DNA of 64,000 nt from Nitrobacter sp. NHB1. Lineage in GTDB: Bacteria; Pseudomonadota; Alphaproteobacteria; Rhizobiales; Xanthobacteraceae. Of the stretch, positions 36,402 to 46,527 are shown piece after piece. The notes beneath the pieces were generated by a model, which saw only the letters and a list, made by a program, of their open reading frames with translations, was not told the origin of the DNA and did no database searches. The stretch covers positions 124,001 through 188,000 of the forward strand of contig NZ_JBAMDA010000001.1 of the NCBI RefSeq assembly GCF_036964665.1. Reading direction: 5' to 3'. Both the position numbers and the translations under genes were made by a program. Positions within the stretch are counted from its first letter, which is position 1, and every line of letters begins with the position of its first letter.

Positions 36402-38379
36402 GCAAACCCCTCACATCGTAGATGACGATGTAGCCGTTGTCGTAGATGCGGGTGATGCCGTCGACGTTGTCGAATTTGAGCAGCGCGGCGGCCGACAGGG
36501 GCGTCGCGCTCCTTGGCTCCCACGGCTCGAAGTAGAAGCCGAGCACCGGAAGAGCCGTGGACAGGCGCAAATCCACCAGCAGGAAATCGACGTCGCCGTT
36601 CGCCAGGGCCCAATAGTTGTCGGAGTCCAGCGTCTTCGCCCTGAACACGCGCCCGGCATCGACTCCTTGGGAAACGGAGAGTTTTACATCCTGCCGCCCG
36701 TAGCCCGCGAGCAGCAGACGATTGATGCGGTCGGAGGTGAAGCGATTGCCCGGGCCGAGCCAGGCCTTGGTCCAGAGCGCGGTTTCAATCCCCATGGATT
36801 CGATGGATTGCTCGTCGGCCCCGACCTTGTAACGTTCCTGGATCGGATTGAGCGACGCGCTCGTAACGCCGCCAAGGACGATCACTGCCAGGGCAATCGC
36901 TGGCGCGATGCGGCGCCACCCTTGCGACCCTTGCGGCGAACGGCCCTGCCAGTAGTGGACGACGCTCACCGCGACCACCAACCCGACGCCGAAGAACGCC
37001 AGCGTCCCCATCCGGTTGCCTATTTCCCAGCCGCCGGTGCTTAACCGGAAGACGACCGAGATCGGGAATCCGAAGGCCAGCACGGTGAGGAACACAAGGC
37101 GGCTGTCGCGCCAGCGTCGTGCGATAATCTCCCTGATCGCAAGCCAGCCGGTCCGCCCGCGTGGCGCTGCCAGGGCCAGCGACCGGAAGAATCCCGTCGC
37201 CAGCCCGAGTGCTGTTAACAGGACCGCGAGCAAGGTTGTCAGGCGCATGGCGAACGGCTCGGTCGGCACCGACGAGGTCGTGGTCACCGACCGGTGTGCG
37301 GACAGCAAGCCATCGAGCATTCGAAGCAGGTTTCTGACGCCGCCTTCGACGACCGGGCCGAGATAACTGGTGATTTGGGTGCCCCGGACCTCCATCCACA
37401 GGAGCGGCAGGGCGATGGTAACGATCGCGATGAAGGCGGCGTATCTTGCCTCGGTTCGCATCGGGCCGTCCCGATGCAGGATATCGAGAATTGCGACCGC
37501 TCCGAGATAGATGGCGGCATAGGCGGCCGAGAGGTGATGCGTGACCGCAAGTGCCGCCAGCAGCAAGACCATGAATCCGACGGCTCTCAGCCGCGGCGGC
37601 CCGACGAGATCCCTGGACGTGGCTTCGACCGCAAAGATCAGCACGCAGAGGACAATGCCGAGGCTCTCGTAGGAGAACATCGACTCGAACAGGACGAAGG
37701 TCGAGCAACCCATGTAGACCAGACAGCCGATCGCCGCGATCCGCGCAGAACCCGTGATCCTTTCGTAAAACAGAAAGAGAGCGACGACGAACGTGCCCTT
37801 CAGGGTAACCAGCAGCAATGTTCCGGCCGCAAAAATCGACAGTCCGCTCAGATTGGCGATCGCCGTCGTCAGGATTTCCAGAGCGAGATAGGATGGCCCG
37901 ACCTCAAGAAGCGGGTTGGACAGGAACAACCGTCGCGCCGTCATGAGGTCGTCGGCCGCGATCCAGTGCAGAAACTCGTCATGACCGACGAAGCTCGTCG
38001 GGGATTGGACGGCTTTGTAGTAGAACAGGGCTTCGACAAGCAGAAACAGGAGGAAGAAGCGCTCGCTCCTGGCCACCAGGGGCCAGGAGATGCGAGCACT
38101 GAGCGGGACAATGAGGAGAGCGACACCGGACCAGAAAAACAGCGGCGCCATCACTTGATCGCCGCGGCGCCCGGCCCCGTGCCCTGCCACGATCAGGAGT
38201 AAAGCGATGGCCGCCGTCAGGCACAGAGCGGCGATGAGTCCGAAGTTTGCAGGGCGCGGCTGAACTTCGACACGGTCGCCATGAAGGTCGGGACCGATCA
38301 CGGCGGAGACAAACCGCATCCCCGTTTGGAGCGGTTTGGTGCTCGCTCCCGCGGTAAAATGGGCCGGCATCAGGAGCAT
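36388..38379 (-). CDS. Large membrane protein, candidate polymerase or GT-C enzyme
   Basis: The 663-aa protein has about 12 membrane helices (from about residue 45 to 490) and a C-terminal soluble part (about 500-663). After the third or fourth helix it has SFVGHDEFLHWIAADDL, an acidic loop like the catalytic first loop of GT-C glycosyltransferases. It could be a GT-C transferase or the missing Wzy polymerase of this cluster; neither is proved. It overlaps both neighbouring genes (10 and 14 bases). Confidence 0.72.
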   Translation of the reverse strand: MLLMPAHFTAGASTKPLQTGMRFVSAVIGPDLHGDRVEVQPRPANFGLIAALCLTAAIALLLIVAGHGAGRRGDQVMAPLFFWSGVALLIVPLSARISWPLVARSERFFLLFLLVEALFYYKAVQSPTSFVGHDEFLHWIAADDLMTARRLFLSNPLLEVGPSYLALEILTTAIANLSGLSIFAAGTLLLVTLKGTFVVALFLFYERITGSARIAAIGCLVYMGCSTFVLFESMFSYESLGIVLCVLIFAVEATSRDLVGPPRLRAVGFMVLLLAALAVTHHLSAAYAAIYLGAVAILDILHRDGPMRTEARYAAFIAIVTIALPLLWMEVRGTQITSYLGPVVEGGVRNLLRMLDGLLSAHRSVTTTSSVPTEPFAMRLTTLLAVLLTALGLATGFFRSLALAAPRGRTGWLAIREIIARRWRDSRLVFLTVLAFGFPISVVFRLSTGGWEIGNRMGTLAFFGVGLVVAVSVVHYWQGRSPQGSQGWRRIAPAIALAVIVLGGVTSASLNPIQERYKVGADEQSIESMGIETALWTKAWLGPGNRFTSDRINRLLLAGYGRQDVKLSVSQGVDAGRVFRAKTLDSDNYWALANGDVDFLLVDLRLSTALPVLGFYFEPWEPRSATPLSAAALLKFDNVDGITRIYDNGYIVIYDVRGLHGRS

Positions 38380-39524
38380 TGGGTCCCCGTCTCAGAACGC
38401 GGCCGCGGCGTGCCGCGCGGCGCGGCGCGGCTCACAAGCCGACTGTTGACCACATCGTCATAGACTTCGCTGAGCGCCTGCGCGCAGTCATCCCAGTCCG
38501 GAAGCGCCAAATCCGGGACCTGTCGACGGGCCTCGAGTTCATCGGCCATGGCGGTCGCCATTTCTTTCGGGCCGGCGTCGAGCGGAATGGCCCGGCACAG
38601 GCCCTTGGCGGCCAACTCTCCCAGTCCGGAGGTGTCGCTGACGAGAACCGGCCGGCGAAGCGACAGAGCTTCCATCACAGCGACGGGATGGGCTTCGTAT
38701 TCGCTGAACAGCACGAACAGTCCGGCGCTCGCGAGCAGGTCCGCCAGCTTTTGCCGCTCGGATCCAGGGATAGCCGCGATGGTTACGCGTTTCTCGAGTC
38801 CGAGCGACTCGACAAGGCTACGTAGCGCTCCCTCGTAAGGGCCTGCGCCGGCGATATGCAGTCGCGCATCCGGCACCCGGCGGATTAGATCGGGCATCGC
38901 CGCTATCGTCTGGTGATGGCCCTTGTAGCGCTCCAGCCTGCCGCTCGAAACAATCAGGCTGGGATCGACTATGACGCTTGAACGGGGAGGAGGCATGGCG
39001 GCGCCGTTCGGGATGACGACGAAACTCTCGCGGGGCACGCCCATCCTCGCGCTGAAGAAATCGGCTTCGAATTCGGAGACGCCGATCAGCTGCGCGGCTC
39101 TGGATATCAAGGGGCGCAGCAGCGCGTGCTGGGTGCCGCGCACAGCGTTGCGCAGCCGCGAGGAATGTCCGCCACTGTGGAAGGTCAGAACGAACGGGAG
39201 ACCGCGGCGCAGCGTCGCCAGCAGTCCAATGGGCACCACGAAAGTGCCATAGCCCTGGAAATGGATGAGATCCCAAGTCCCACGGCTGATCGCGGTAAAA
39301 ATGCCCGGTGCCACGTAGAGGTCGCGATGCTTCGGCCATGCCGGCACGCGCCGCACGCTCATGCCGCGCACCATCTCTTTGGCCGGCCACTCTCCTGATG
39401 GATCGGTGGTGAGCACGTCAACGGTGTGGCCGCGGGCCACCAAGCGGGGGCCGACCTCCTGGATGTGGGTTTCGATGCCGCCCATGAAGGGGTGGCAGCG
39501 AGCGGCAACCATCAGGATGCGCAT
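38370..39524 (-). CDS. Family 4 glycosyltransferase
   Basis: The 384-aa GT-B enzyme starts MRILMVAARCHPFMGGIETHIQEV in the acceptor domain and has SSGRLERYKGHHQTIAAMPDL, then the donor-site region LFSEYEAHPVAVMEALSLRRPVLVSDTSG with the EX7E pattern. It is a typical cytosolic, membrane-associated transferase of surface-polysaccharide repeat units. Its stop overlaps the start of the large membrane protein by 10 bases. Donor and linkage cannot be read from the sequence. Confidence 0.9.
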   Translation of the reverse strand: MRILMVAARCHPFMGGIETHIQEVGPRLVARGHTVDVLTTDPSGEWPAKEMVRGMSVRRVPAWPKHRDLYVAPGIFTAISRGTWDLIHFQGYGTFVVPIGLLATLRRGLPFVLTFHSGGHSSRLRNAVRGTQHALLRPLISRAAQLIGVSEFEADFFSARMGVPRESFVVIPNGAAMPPPRSSVIVDPSLIVSSGRLERYKGHHQTIAAMPDLIRRVPDARLHIAGAGPYEGALRSLVESLGLEKRVTIAAIPGSERQKLADLLASAGLFVLFSEYEAHPVAVMEALSLRRPVLVSDTSGLGELAAKGLCRAIPLDAGPKEMATAMADELEARRQVPDLALPDWDDCAQALSEVYDDVVNSRLVSRAAPRGTPRPRSETGTQCS

Positions 39525-39605
39525 CGGCCCGTCCTTCCCTTCTCGGTATTCACCGTCATCGCAACTTTCGTGACCAGCTTCCGCACCGATTCCGCAATTT
39601 TCGGT

Positions 39606-40403
39606 TCACGGATATCCGTATGAAACCAGCGAGACCGGCGAAAAAATCCTCTCGCGCAGGATTGTCTTGAAAACGCGCCAGCCGTCCGGAAGCGCGCGCA
39701 GATTGCTCAGGCCGCTGATGCGCGAAGCCTCGAAGCTCGCCACCTCGACAATCTTCAGTCGGTTCTTCAGAGCCCGGACGTTAATCAGCGTTTCGATCTC
39801 GAAGCCGTCGCAGTCACAGTGAAGTGTCGCGACGTGCTTGGTCCAGAACGCGACATAGCCGTAGCAGAGATCGGAGAACGATCCGCCATAGAGCAGCCGC
39901 ACGGCCCACGTCAGTCCCCAATTGCCGAGCATTCGGAACAGCGACATGTCGTCGGTCCCGGCGCCCTGGAGAAAGCGCGAGCCCTTGACCATATCCGCGC
40001 CGGCCATGAGGACGCCAACGAAGACGATTGCCTCCTCCGGTTCCATGGATCCATCGGCATCCAGCATCACGATGATGTCGCCCGTTACGGCGCTGAATCC
40101 CGCCTGCAGGGCGGCGCCCTTGCCCCGCCTCGGCTCCATGACGATCTTCACATCCTTGCGCAGGCGGCGGGCGACCGCGACCGTGTCGTCGGTCGAGCGA
40201 CCGTCGATGATGATGACTTCGTGCGCCCAGTCCGGAATGCGCGGCAGAAGCCAGGGCAGGTTCTTGGCTTCATTGAGTGTCGGGACAACGAAGCTGACCT
40301 TGGGCAGAGTCAGCGTTGGCTCCGGCGGGCGCTTGATCGGCAGTTGAACAGGTGTCGGCATGGCACCGACTTGAGCAAGAATACGCGGAACGGGAGCATT
40401 CAT
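39606..40403 (-). CDS. Family 2 glycosyltransferase
   Basis: The 265-aa GT-A enzyme contains FVVPTLNEAKNLPWLL, IIIDGRSTDDT and the metal-binding VMLDADGSMEPEEA. It resembles dolichyl-phosphate mannose synthase-like enzymes but has no C-terminal membrane helices. It could load a sugar on the lipid carrier or extend the repeat unit. Its start overlaps the stop of the flavoprotein gene by four bases, and an 81-base gap separates it from the following GT4 gene. Confidence 0.88.
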   Translation of the reverse strand: MNAPVPRILAQVGAMPTPVQLPIKRPPEPTLTLPKVSFVVPTLNEAKNLPWLLPRIPDWAHEVIIIDGRSTDDTVAVARRLRKDVKIVMEPRRGKGAALQAGFSAVTGDIIVMLDADGSMEPEEAIVFVGVLMAGADMVKGSRFLQGAGTDDMSLFRMLGNWGLTWAVRLLYGGSFSDLCYGYVAFWTKHVATLHCDCDGFEIETLINVRALKNRLKIVEVASFEASRISGLSNLRALPDGWRVFKTILRERIFSPVSLVSYGYP

Positions 40404-41656
40404 GACAGCACCGTGCTTTCAACAGTTTGAAGCTTGGTCGTGGGGCGGATACGTGGCAGGACTGCGGACAGGTAGCGGGCGAGATGCTGGGCCGGGTGAG
40501 AGGCTCCGTACACGAAGCGGCACACCGGACCGAAGCTGTTCGCAGCGACGGGGCCAATGAAGTGCAGGCCGGGCACCGAACTCTCATAGTGAGCCGAAAG
40601 CAGAGGCGCTCGCTCGATCCGGCGGATCCGGTGCGCGAGCTTCTCGTCCAGGAAACCGAGCCGGGTGATGTCGATCTTGTACCCGGTCGCGAAAATGACG
40701 TGATCAGCTCGCAGCGAATGCCGTGAATTGCTGGCGTCCACGAGGTTGAGCACGACCTTGCCGTTGCGCGTCTCGATCCCATCGAGCGTGCGACCGAGCG
40801 ACAGAGGTACTTTCCCCACCACCCGGTCCTTCATGAATGCGCTGCCCAGGGGACCATGCGCCCTGGAGTTCGCGAGCCGGACCCGCGTATTCCGTGCCAG
40901 AAGCCGGATCAATTGCGGATACCTAGCGCAGATCGCCATGGTCCAGCCATTGCCGATGCCGCTCATCGGGGCCGCAGTGCGCTCGAACAAGGCGCGCGGT
41001 CGGGGGCGACAGGCGAAGTTCAGGTGCGGTGTCCGCGTCACAAGCGAAACCGTAATTCCCCGCTCACAGAGCAGCGCCGCGAGATCGGTCGCGGATGATC
41101 CGGCTCCGACCACGATCACATTCCTGCCGTCCAGCGGCTCGATGGAACCGTAATCGCCGCTATGCGAGCACAGATCGCTCGGCAGATGCTCGGCCTCGGG
41201 CGGCAGGCGCCTGAAGGGATGCAAGCCAACCGCCACCACAACGCGGCGCGCGTCGACCGTTTCGCCATCGTTGAAGCTGGCGCGAAAGCCCGCTGGGCCA
41301 GGTTCCAGCGCCATCAGCGTCTTGTGCTCCACGTTCGGCACATGCCGCGCCTGAAAGGCCTCGCCGTACTCGACAAACCGACTGAGTGGCAGCGGCATCA
41401 GCTCGTCATGGTAGGGCAGGGCGCGTTCGGTGCAGAAGTTCTTGGTCGTGAATTCCGATCGCGGATCGGACAGGTTCGATGCCCACGGATAGGATTTGAG
41501 CAACATGCCGGGAGGCATGTTATTTTTCCAGGAGCCCATCGTCTCCCCGAAAATCCGATGCTCCGTGCCGCGCGCGCGCAGATGCGCGGCCAGCGACAAG
41601 CCGTAAGGTCCAGCTCCAATGATTGCTACATCCACGGGGTCGCTTGATATTGCCAT
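40400..41656 (-). CDS. FAD/NAD(P)-dependent oxidoreductase, monooxygenase-like
   Basis: The 418-aa flavoprotein has an N-terminal FAD-binding GAGPYGLSLAAHL, a second dinucleotide motif VVGAGSSATDLAALL at about residue 168, and the ATG-like motif VIFATGYKID. This is the plan of flavin-containing and N-hydroxylating monooxygenases. It is the first gene of the main glycan operon. Its substrate is unknown; oxidising a sugar, amine or lipid of the exported product is possible. I chose ATG 41656, preceded by GGGAG at good spacing, rather than ATG 41671. The 563 bases upstream hold the divergent promoters and no visible gene. Confidence 0.85.
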   Translation of the reverse strand: MAISSDPVDVAIIGAGPYGLSLAAHLRARGTEHRIFGETMGSWKNNMPPGMLLKSYPWASNLSDPRSEFTTKNFCTERALPYHDELMPLPLSRFVEYGEAFQARHVPNVEHKTLMALEPGPAGFRASFNDGETVDARRVVVAVGLHPFRRLPPEAEHLPSDLCSHSGDYGSIEPLDGRNVIVVGAGSSATDLAALLCERGITVSLVTRTPHLNFACRPRPRALFERTAAPMSGIGNGWTMAICARYPQLIRLLARNTRVRLANSRAHGPLGSAFMKDRVVGKVPLSLGRTLDGIETRNGKVVLNLVDASNSRHSLRADHVIFATGYKIDITRLGFLDEKLAHRIRRIERAPLLSAHYESSVPGLHFIGPVAANSFGPVCRFVYGASHPAQHLARYLSAVLPRIRPTTKLQTVESTVLS

Positions 41657-42219
41657 TGAAAACTCCCGCATCCCGCATGCAGACGAAAATGATCGGAGAC
41701 GAATGCTTCTGACTTCGTATCGGCCGAAGGCTTCTGACCGACGGCTTCGCGATCTTTTTCATTCTACGGGTGAAGCATCTCGGATGCGGCGCAGCATTGG
41801 AAGCGCGATAGGTGATTAGCTCCTTTGGAGTAGTCGTTCGCATGATTTTCAAATGGTGCGGTGAACGCTGATAGCGGTGGCGTTGATCAGTTTCGATGGC
41901 AGCAGCAGCGCTCAAACCTGTGCTCGCGTACGAATAGCGACCTACGGAGACATCGTCGGTCTCATTGGATTGCAAGCTGCTGCGACAAGCTGAAAATATC
42001 GTCGAAGCTTCCGAACGGGGTAAAAGGATGCAAAGGCACCGGAGAGGTACTCCCTCTAAGTGCCTTCACTTTCGGCTCCTTTCAACCGAAGTTCGATCAG
42101 AGCGGGCCGTGCCTGCGTGAGGGACGCCATCGTCTCGGGCCGTCGGCCGCAAACGACATGCGGATAGTCTCGTTTCGGTTAGTCGGCCACGTCTCAGTTA
42201 GCCGACCGCAAGGATTCTA

Positions 42220-43434
42220 ATGATGCCGTCAACATCGGTGACCGACGCCACGATCCATTATTTGCGACCAACCTCATCGCACGCGGTGTCGATTGACCCA
42301 ATCGATCAGGATGCCGTCCTCGACGTCAGCGTGGAGATTCTGCGGGACGTCGCGGGTCTTGAGGGCCACTGGAAGGAGCTCGAAGCGCGGGCTACCCACT
42401 CATTCTATTTGTCATGGCTTTGGATCGGAACTTGGCTGCGGCATCTTCCGAAGGGTGCAGAGCCACACGTTCTAACCGCTCGAGAATTAGGCAAGATCGT
42501 CGGCCTGGCGATTGTTTGCCGGCGGAGGACATGGCGCCTCGGGCCGCGATCGCGAATGCGATGGCTGCTCAACGAGACCGGGGATGCTCGTTTCGACCGA
42601 TTGTTCATCGAATATAACGGTATTCTTGCGGAGAGAGCTTCGGCGGACGCCATTACGGTAGCGTGTCTCGAGGTCTTAATGCAGCGCTTGCGCCACTCCG
42701 ACGAATTAGTGCTGTCGGGGATCGATCCGTCTGTTGAACTCGCCGCTCGCTGTGCCGCTTGCTTTACCGATCTCGTTACAGACGTGAAAGTGGCGGATAC
42801 GGCGCCGTGGGTTGATTTCACCGAAGTCCGCCGCAAGGGTGGAGATTATCGCGCCACCTTGGGCCGCAATACACGGCAGGCCGTCAGTCGCTCCATGCGA
42901 CTCTATGCGGAACGGGGCTCCATTGAGTACCGGACCATGGAAACGACATCGGAGGCTTTAGCTGCATTCGACGAACTTATCAGCTTTCACCGGTCGCGCT
43001 GGGGACGCAAGGGACCCTTCGCCAATCCAGGATTCCGCTCGTTCCACGACGATCTCATCGCGCACGGAGTTCCGATCGGTGCCGTCCGCATCTCACGGAC
43101 TCTGATTGGCGATCGGACGATCGGGATTTTGTACAATTTCGTGCATCAGGGCCATGTGCTTAATTACCAGAGCGGCTTTTTCTACGAGCAGGACGGCCGG
43201 CTCAAACCCGGGCTCGTCAGCCACGTGCTATCTATCGAGGACAGCCTCCTGCGCGGCGAACGCGGCTACGATTTCCTGGCGGGCCCAGCCGGGCATAAGT
43301 CCCGTCTTGCGAATGCAGAGAACTCCATGAAGTGGATCGTCATAGGCAAAGATAGTCCGGAGCGCCGTATCGAGGCGAAACTCCGGCACGCCAGGCGGAA
43401 GCTAAGGACCATAGCGACGCGCTTAGGATTATGA
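42220..43434 (+). CDS. CelD/BcsL-like GNAT acyltransferase (1)
   Basis: The 404-aa protein belongs to the Acetyltransf_6 / CelD group of GNAT-fold enzymes found in cellulose and exopolysaccharide clusters. It has the usual two-part layout: an N-terminal half with HWKELEARATHSFYLSWLW, and a C-terminal GNAT half with FDELISFHRSRWGRKG, GILYNFVHQGHVLNYQSGF and a final EDSLLRGERGYDFLAGPAGHK. It probably acylates a sugar or lipid in the cytosol. It faces away from the main operon and has a paralogue at 45343-46527. Confidence 0.82.
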   Translation: MMPSTSVTDATIHYLRPTSSHAVSIDPIDQDAVLDVSVEILRDVAGLEGHWKELEARATHSFYLSWLWIGTWLRHLPKGAEPHVLTARELGKIVGLAIVCRRRTWRLGPRSRMRWLLNETGDARFDRLFIEYNGILAERASADAITVACLEVLMQRLRHSDELVLSGIDPSVELAARCAACFTDLVTDVKVADTAPWVDFTEVRRKGGDYRATLGRNTRQAVSRSMRLYAERGSIEYRTMETTSEALAAFDELISFHRSRWGRKGPFANPGFRSFHDDLIAHGVPIGAVRISRTLIGDRTIGILYNFVHQGHVLNYQSGFFYEQDGRLKPGLVSHVLSIEDSLLRGERGYDFLAGPAGHKSRLANAENSMKWIVIGKDSPERRIEAKLRHARRKLRTIATRLGL

Positions 43435-43574
43435 TCGCGCGCGAGGGCGAGACGCTTGGCCGAAAGAGCAATCAAAAAAGTATCAAGAAAAAAGTGCCAA
43501 GTGCAATGCGGTGACAAGGCTTCACCGACCGAAAGGGAATCGCCGGCCTCGGCCTTCGTCGGCAGCGGCAACTA

Positions 43575-45146
43575 TTATCGGACCATTAGCCCGATTTCGA
43601 GGTCGCCCGCGACAGGAAGCTGCCCAAGCGCCCCGGTGGTTTGCGCTTCGGGCGCCAGCGGGACATAAGAAACCCTGACCTCTTGCAACCCTCGCGTTTG
43701 ACCGAAGAGATCTATGACCTCCAGGTTGGCATGACGGTTGTAGGTATGACATCCGAATGGTCCGGACTTAATGCGGCCGATGGGTGTCTGGGCGAACTCC
43801 GATGCGCTGATCGCATCGATCCTGCAGAATGTCACCGCGCCGCCATAGCCGCGTGAACAGTCTTGCGCCGGGCGGAGGAAGTGTTCCCCCCGTCGGATCA
43901 AGGCGCCGGCCGGGCGGCTGAGTCCGGCGTCGATCAGCACGGGACCGGCAGCGTGAGACGTCCAGCGTCCAGTCAGGCTGTCGGCATGATAGAGATCAAG
44001 GACGTCCCACGACGAGGACTTCCACAGTCTGGGGGAAACGAAAAACCAGAAGCCCTTCTCATGACGCATCGGGGTAACGTCGTAACCCTCGATGCCCTCG
44101 ATCAGGCAGGCTTCGCGCGTCCACCGGTAGGGAAATTCGACGGCGCGGTAGAGGCTGACGTTTCGGGCGGCCCCCGATTCCGGAATCATCCAGATCTGCC
44201 CCTCGTGTTCGAACACGAACGGATAGGAGAGGTGATGTGGTTCTTCCAGTACGATCCGGGGTGTGCCGGGGACACCGTTCCGGTCCGGCGTCACGACCGC
44301 AATGCATCCGCGGTTCTTGGAGTAGAGATACTGTTCGACGAAAATGAAATCCTGCCCCTTGTGCCGAAATGGAAACGGATCGGCGACGTAACCGGAGGGT
44401 CCGCCGGCAAGGATTCGAAAGGCCGCTTCGCCCTTGTCGAGCAAGCTCGCCGATTGGTCGAACCGCCATCCGACCGCCCAGGCCTTACCCTCTGTCGCGA
44501 CCTTGTTGAGCAACCTCGCTGTCTTTGCCGTGAAGCTGCCGGTCGCTAACGCAAAGGCGGAAAGCGCACCAAAGGAAGGCGTGGTGAGCTTCGGACGAGA
44601 CACGCCGCCGGGCTCCGAAGAATCGGTTTCCTCGCGCAAGGCCTTGAGGATCAGCGCGGTAGCGCAGGAGAGCACACCATCGAGGCTCGCCGCGAACACC
44701 TCGCGGTCCTGACTGGCGGGACGGGCCGTCCACGGATGCGAAGGACGTGCCGTGTCATGCAACTCGATGAGAAGGTCCTGATCGTTCGCCAGAGCCGCCA
44801 TGATGCCGATCTCGCTAGGCACCCCATTGAAGAGCGGTGTCAGCACGCGCCGTGCCGGCGGCGGCGATCCTTCGCCGCTCAAGTCGATCACGACGTCCGC
44901 CTGAACGGCCGATTGCAGCGGCAAGGATAGCAGCGCAGTTTCCATGCGATCCATGGCGCCGCGTCCGCGAAAACCATAGACCAGACGTTCGAGTTCGAGC
45001 AGCAACCGACTACCGGGCGGGAGTGGGTGGCATTGAGATGCGAACGAGCGCAAAACCTGGTTGCCCGGCACCTCGGCGAGTGCCTGCGCCAGCCACACAT
45101 GCCAGCGCATAAGTCGGGATGAATCAAAATTCAGACAGACACGCAT
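43575..45146 (-). CDS. GINT1-like protein, formyltransferase-like N-terminus
   Basis: The C-terminal half (about 225-505) of this 523-aa protein matches the beta-propeller domain of plant glucosamine inositolphosphorylceramide transferase 1: VADPFPFRHKGQDFIFVEQY, VLEEPHHLSYPFVFEHEGQI, WMIPESGAARNVSLYRAVEF, AGPVLIDAGLSRPAGALI and RPAQDCSRGYGG. The N-terminal part resembles a formyltransferase-like Rossmann fold (VQADVVIDLSGEG, GVPSEIGIM). The plant protein decorates sphingolipid heads, so a role with a glycolipid or surface glycan is possible; the bacterial function is unknown. It stands between two CelD-like genes of opposite orientation. Confidence 0.7.
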   Translation of the reverse strand: MRVCLNFDSSRLMRWHVWLAQALAEVPGNQVLRSFASQCHPLPPGSRLLLELERLVYGFRGRGAMDRMETALLSLPLQSAVQADVVIDLSGEGSPPPARRVLTPLFNGVPSEIGIMAALANDQDLLIELHDTARPSHPWTARPASQDREVFAASLDGVLSCATALILKALREETDSSEPGGVSRPKLTTPSFGALSAFALATGSFTAKTARLLNKVATEGKAWAVGWRFDQSASLLDKGEAAFRILAGGPSGYVADPFPFRHKGQDFIFVEQYLYSKNRGCIAVVTPDRNGVPGTPRIVLEEPHHLSYPFVFEHEGQIWMIPESGAARNVSLYRAVEFPYRWTREACLIEGIEGYDVTPMRHEKGFWFFVSPRLWKSSSWDVLDLYHADSLTGRWTSHAAGPVLIDAGLSRPAGALIRRGEHFLRPAQDCSRGYGGAVTFCRIDAISASEFAQTPIGRIKSGPFGCHTYNRHANLEVIDLFGQTRGLQEVRVSYVPLAPEAQTTGALGQLPVAGDLEIGLMVR

Positions 45147-45342
45147 TCTTGTTTGCCATCGTTCCTGCTTGTGCCCGGTTTCGCCGGAGCGAAGTCAGTT
45201 CGACATGAACCTTGCTGATATTGACGCAACCCAACTCGGCCAACCACTACCCTAACGAGAATGACCGATCAGATCCGAAACCGGATGGGGTAACCCTTCT
45301 GGACCGTTTGCATTCTGGCTCCGCCGTAGTCTGGTGGGCACG

Positions 45343-46527
45343 ATGAATGTCAATTGGCAAAGGGCCGAGAGCGGGCCGATATCGGCAAACGTTTATTCGC
45401 CCGTCGGACCTGATCTCATCGACGTGTGGGACGATCTTGCTGCGCGATCGGATATCAACGCGTTCATGCATCCGGCGGCGCTGATCGCGGCGACTGAGAC
45501 GGACTTCGCCAAAATTCACGTTCTGCTGGCGTGGGACGAGATGACGACACCGCGTCGCCCGGTCGGCTTTTGGGCATTGCGGGAACGGCACGATCTGCCA
45601 TTGGTGCCGGCGTTTCTGGAGGCGCTGCCCTACAACTACGCTTTCACCTCGAATGCCGTGATCGACGGCGCCTGCGCCGACGCCGTTGTGGCGGCCTTCT
45701 TCGATGCAGTCAGGCGAGACGTGCATCTGCCCAAGGTCATCGTTTTGCGATCCTTCGAATCTGATCCTGTTGTCTATCCGGCGATGCTTCGGCACCTGGC
45801 GGACACGGGCCGGCATCGGGAGCTTTTCCGCATCGAACGGCCCTTTGCGGATCGGTCACTCGGGACCAAAAAGTCAGGTTCGACCCGCAAGAAACTGCGT
45901 CAGGACTGGAACAGGCTCTCCGCGGTGGGAACGGTCGAGATCGTCAATGAGCGGACGCCGGCGGCAGCGGAGGCGGCGTTCGAAATCTTTCTGAAGCTGG
46001 AAGCGGCGAGCTGGAAGGGAGACGAGGGTACGGCGCTGCTGTGCGATGCCGCCGACGCCCGTTTCAGCCGTCGCCTTATTCACAAACTCGCAGCGCATGA
46101 TCTGGCCTCTGTCGCGTTGCTGCGTGTCGACGGCGACGCGATTGCCGCGCAGGTCCTGCTTTACAGCGGCCAGCGAGCCTATACATGGAAGACAGCTTTC
46201 AAGGCTTCCTTCGCACGATTCTCACCAGGGGTTCTGCTGGCCGATAAGGCGATTGAAGCCATGCTTGAATCCGGTCATGTCGTAACAGTCGATTCCTGCT
46301 CTTTCCCTGGCGGATTCATGGCTCGGTTATTGACCGGTCGAAGAACCTTCGTTGATGCCTTGATCGATGTTCGTCCGCGCAACGCTCTGGCCTTTGCGGT
46401 GGAAACGGCGCAACATCGGGGTTACAAAGTCGTTCGCCTCATGCGAAACCGAATGCGGCATGCGATCAGACGATCGGGCGCGGCCGCGAAGACGGCGTTA
46501 CCGAACCCTGAGTGGAAAGGCTTCTAG
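45343..46527 (+). CDS. CelD/BcsL-like GNAT acyltransferase (2)
   Basis: The 394-aa product has the same two-part GNAT layout as the protein at 42220-43434 but is clearly diverged. Characteristic stretches are SGSTRKKLRQDWNRLSAVG, AFEIFLKLEAASWKGDEGTALL, VALLRVDGDAIAAQVLLYSG and a final region with FSPGVLLADKAIEAML. The start is ATG 45343 with GGTGGG upstream; GTG 45334 is an alternative. It ends four bases into the flavoprotein gene on the other strand. Confidence 0.8.
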   Translation: MNVNWQRAESGPISANVYSPVGPDLIDVWDDLAARSDINAFMHPAALIAATETDFAKIHVLLAWDEMTTPRRPVGFWALRERHDLPLVPAFLEALPYNYAFTSNAVIDGACADAVVAAFFDAVRRDVHLPKVIVLRSFESDPVVYPAMLRHLADTGRHRELFRIERPFADRSLGTKKSGSTRKKLRQDWNRLSAVGTVEIVNERTPAAAEAAFEIFLKLEAASWKGDEGTALLCDAADARFSRRLIHKLAAHDLASVALLRVDGDAIAAQVLLYSGQRAYTWKTAFKASFARFSPGVLLADKAIEAMLESGHVVTVDSCSFPGGFMARLLTGRRTFVDALIDVRPRNALAFAVETAQHRGYKVVRLMRNRMRHAIRRSGAAAKTALPNPEWKGF

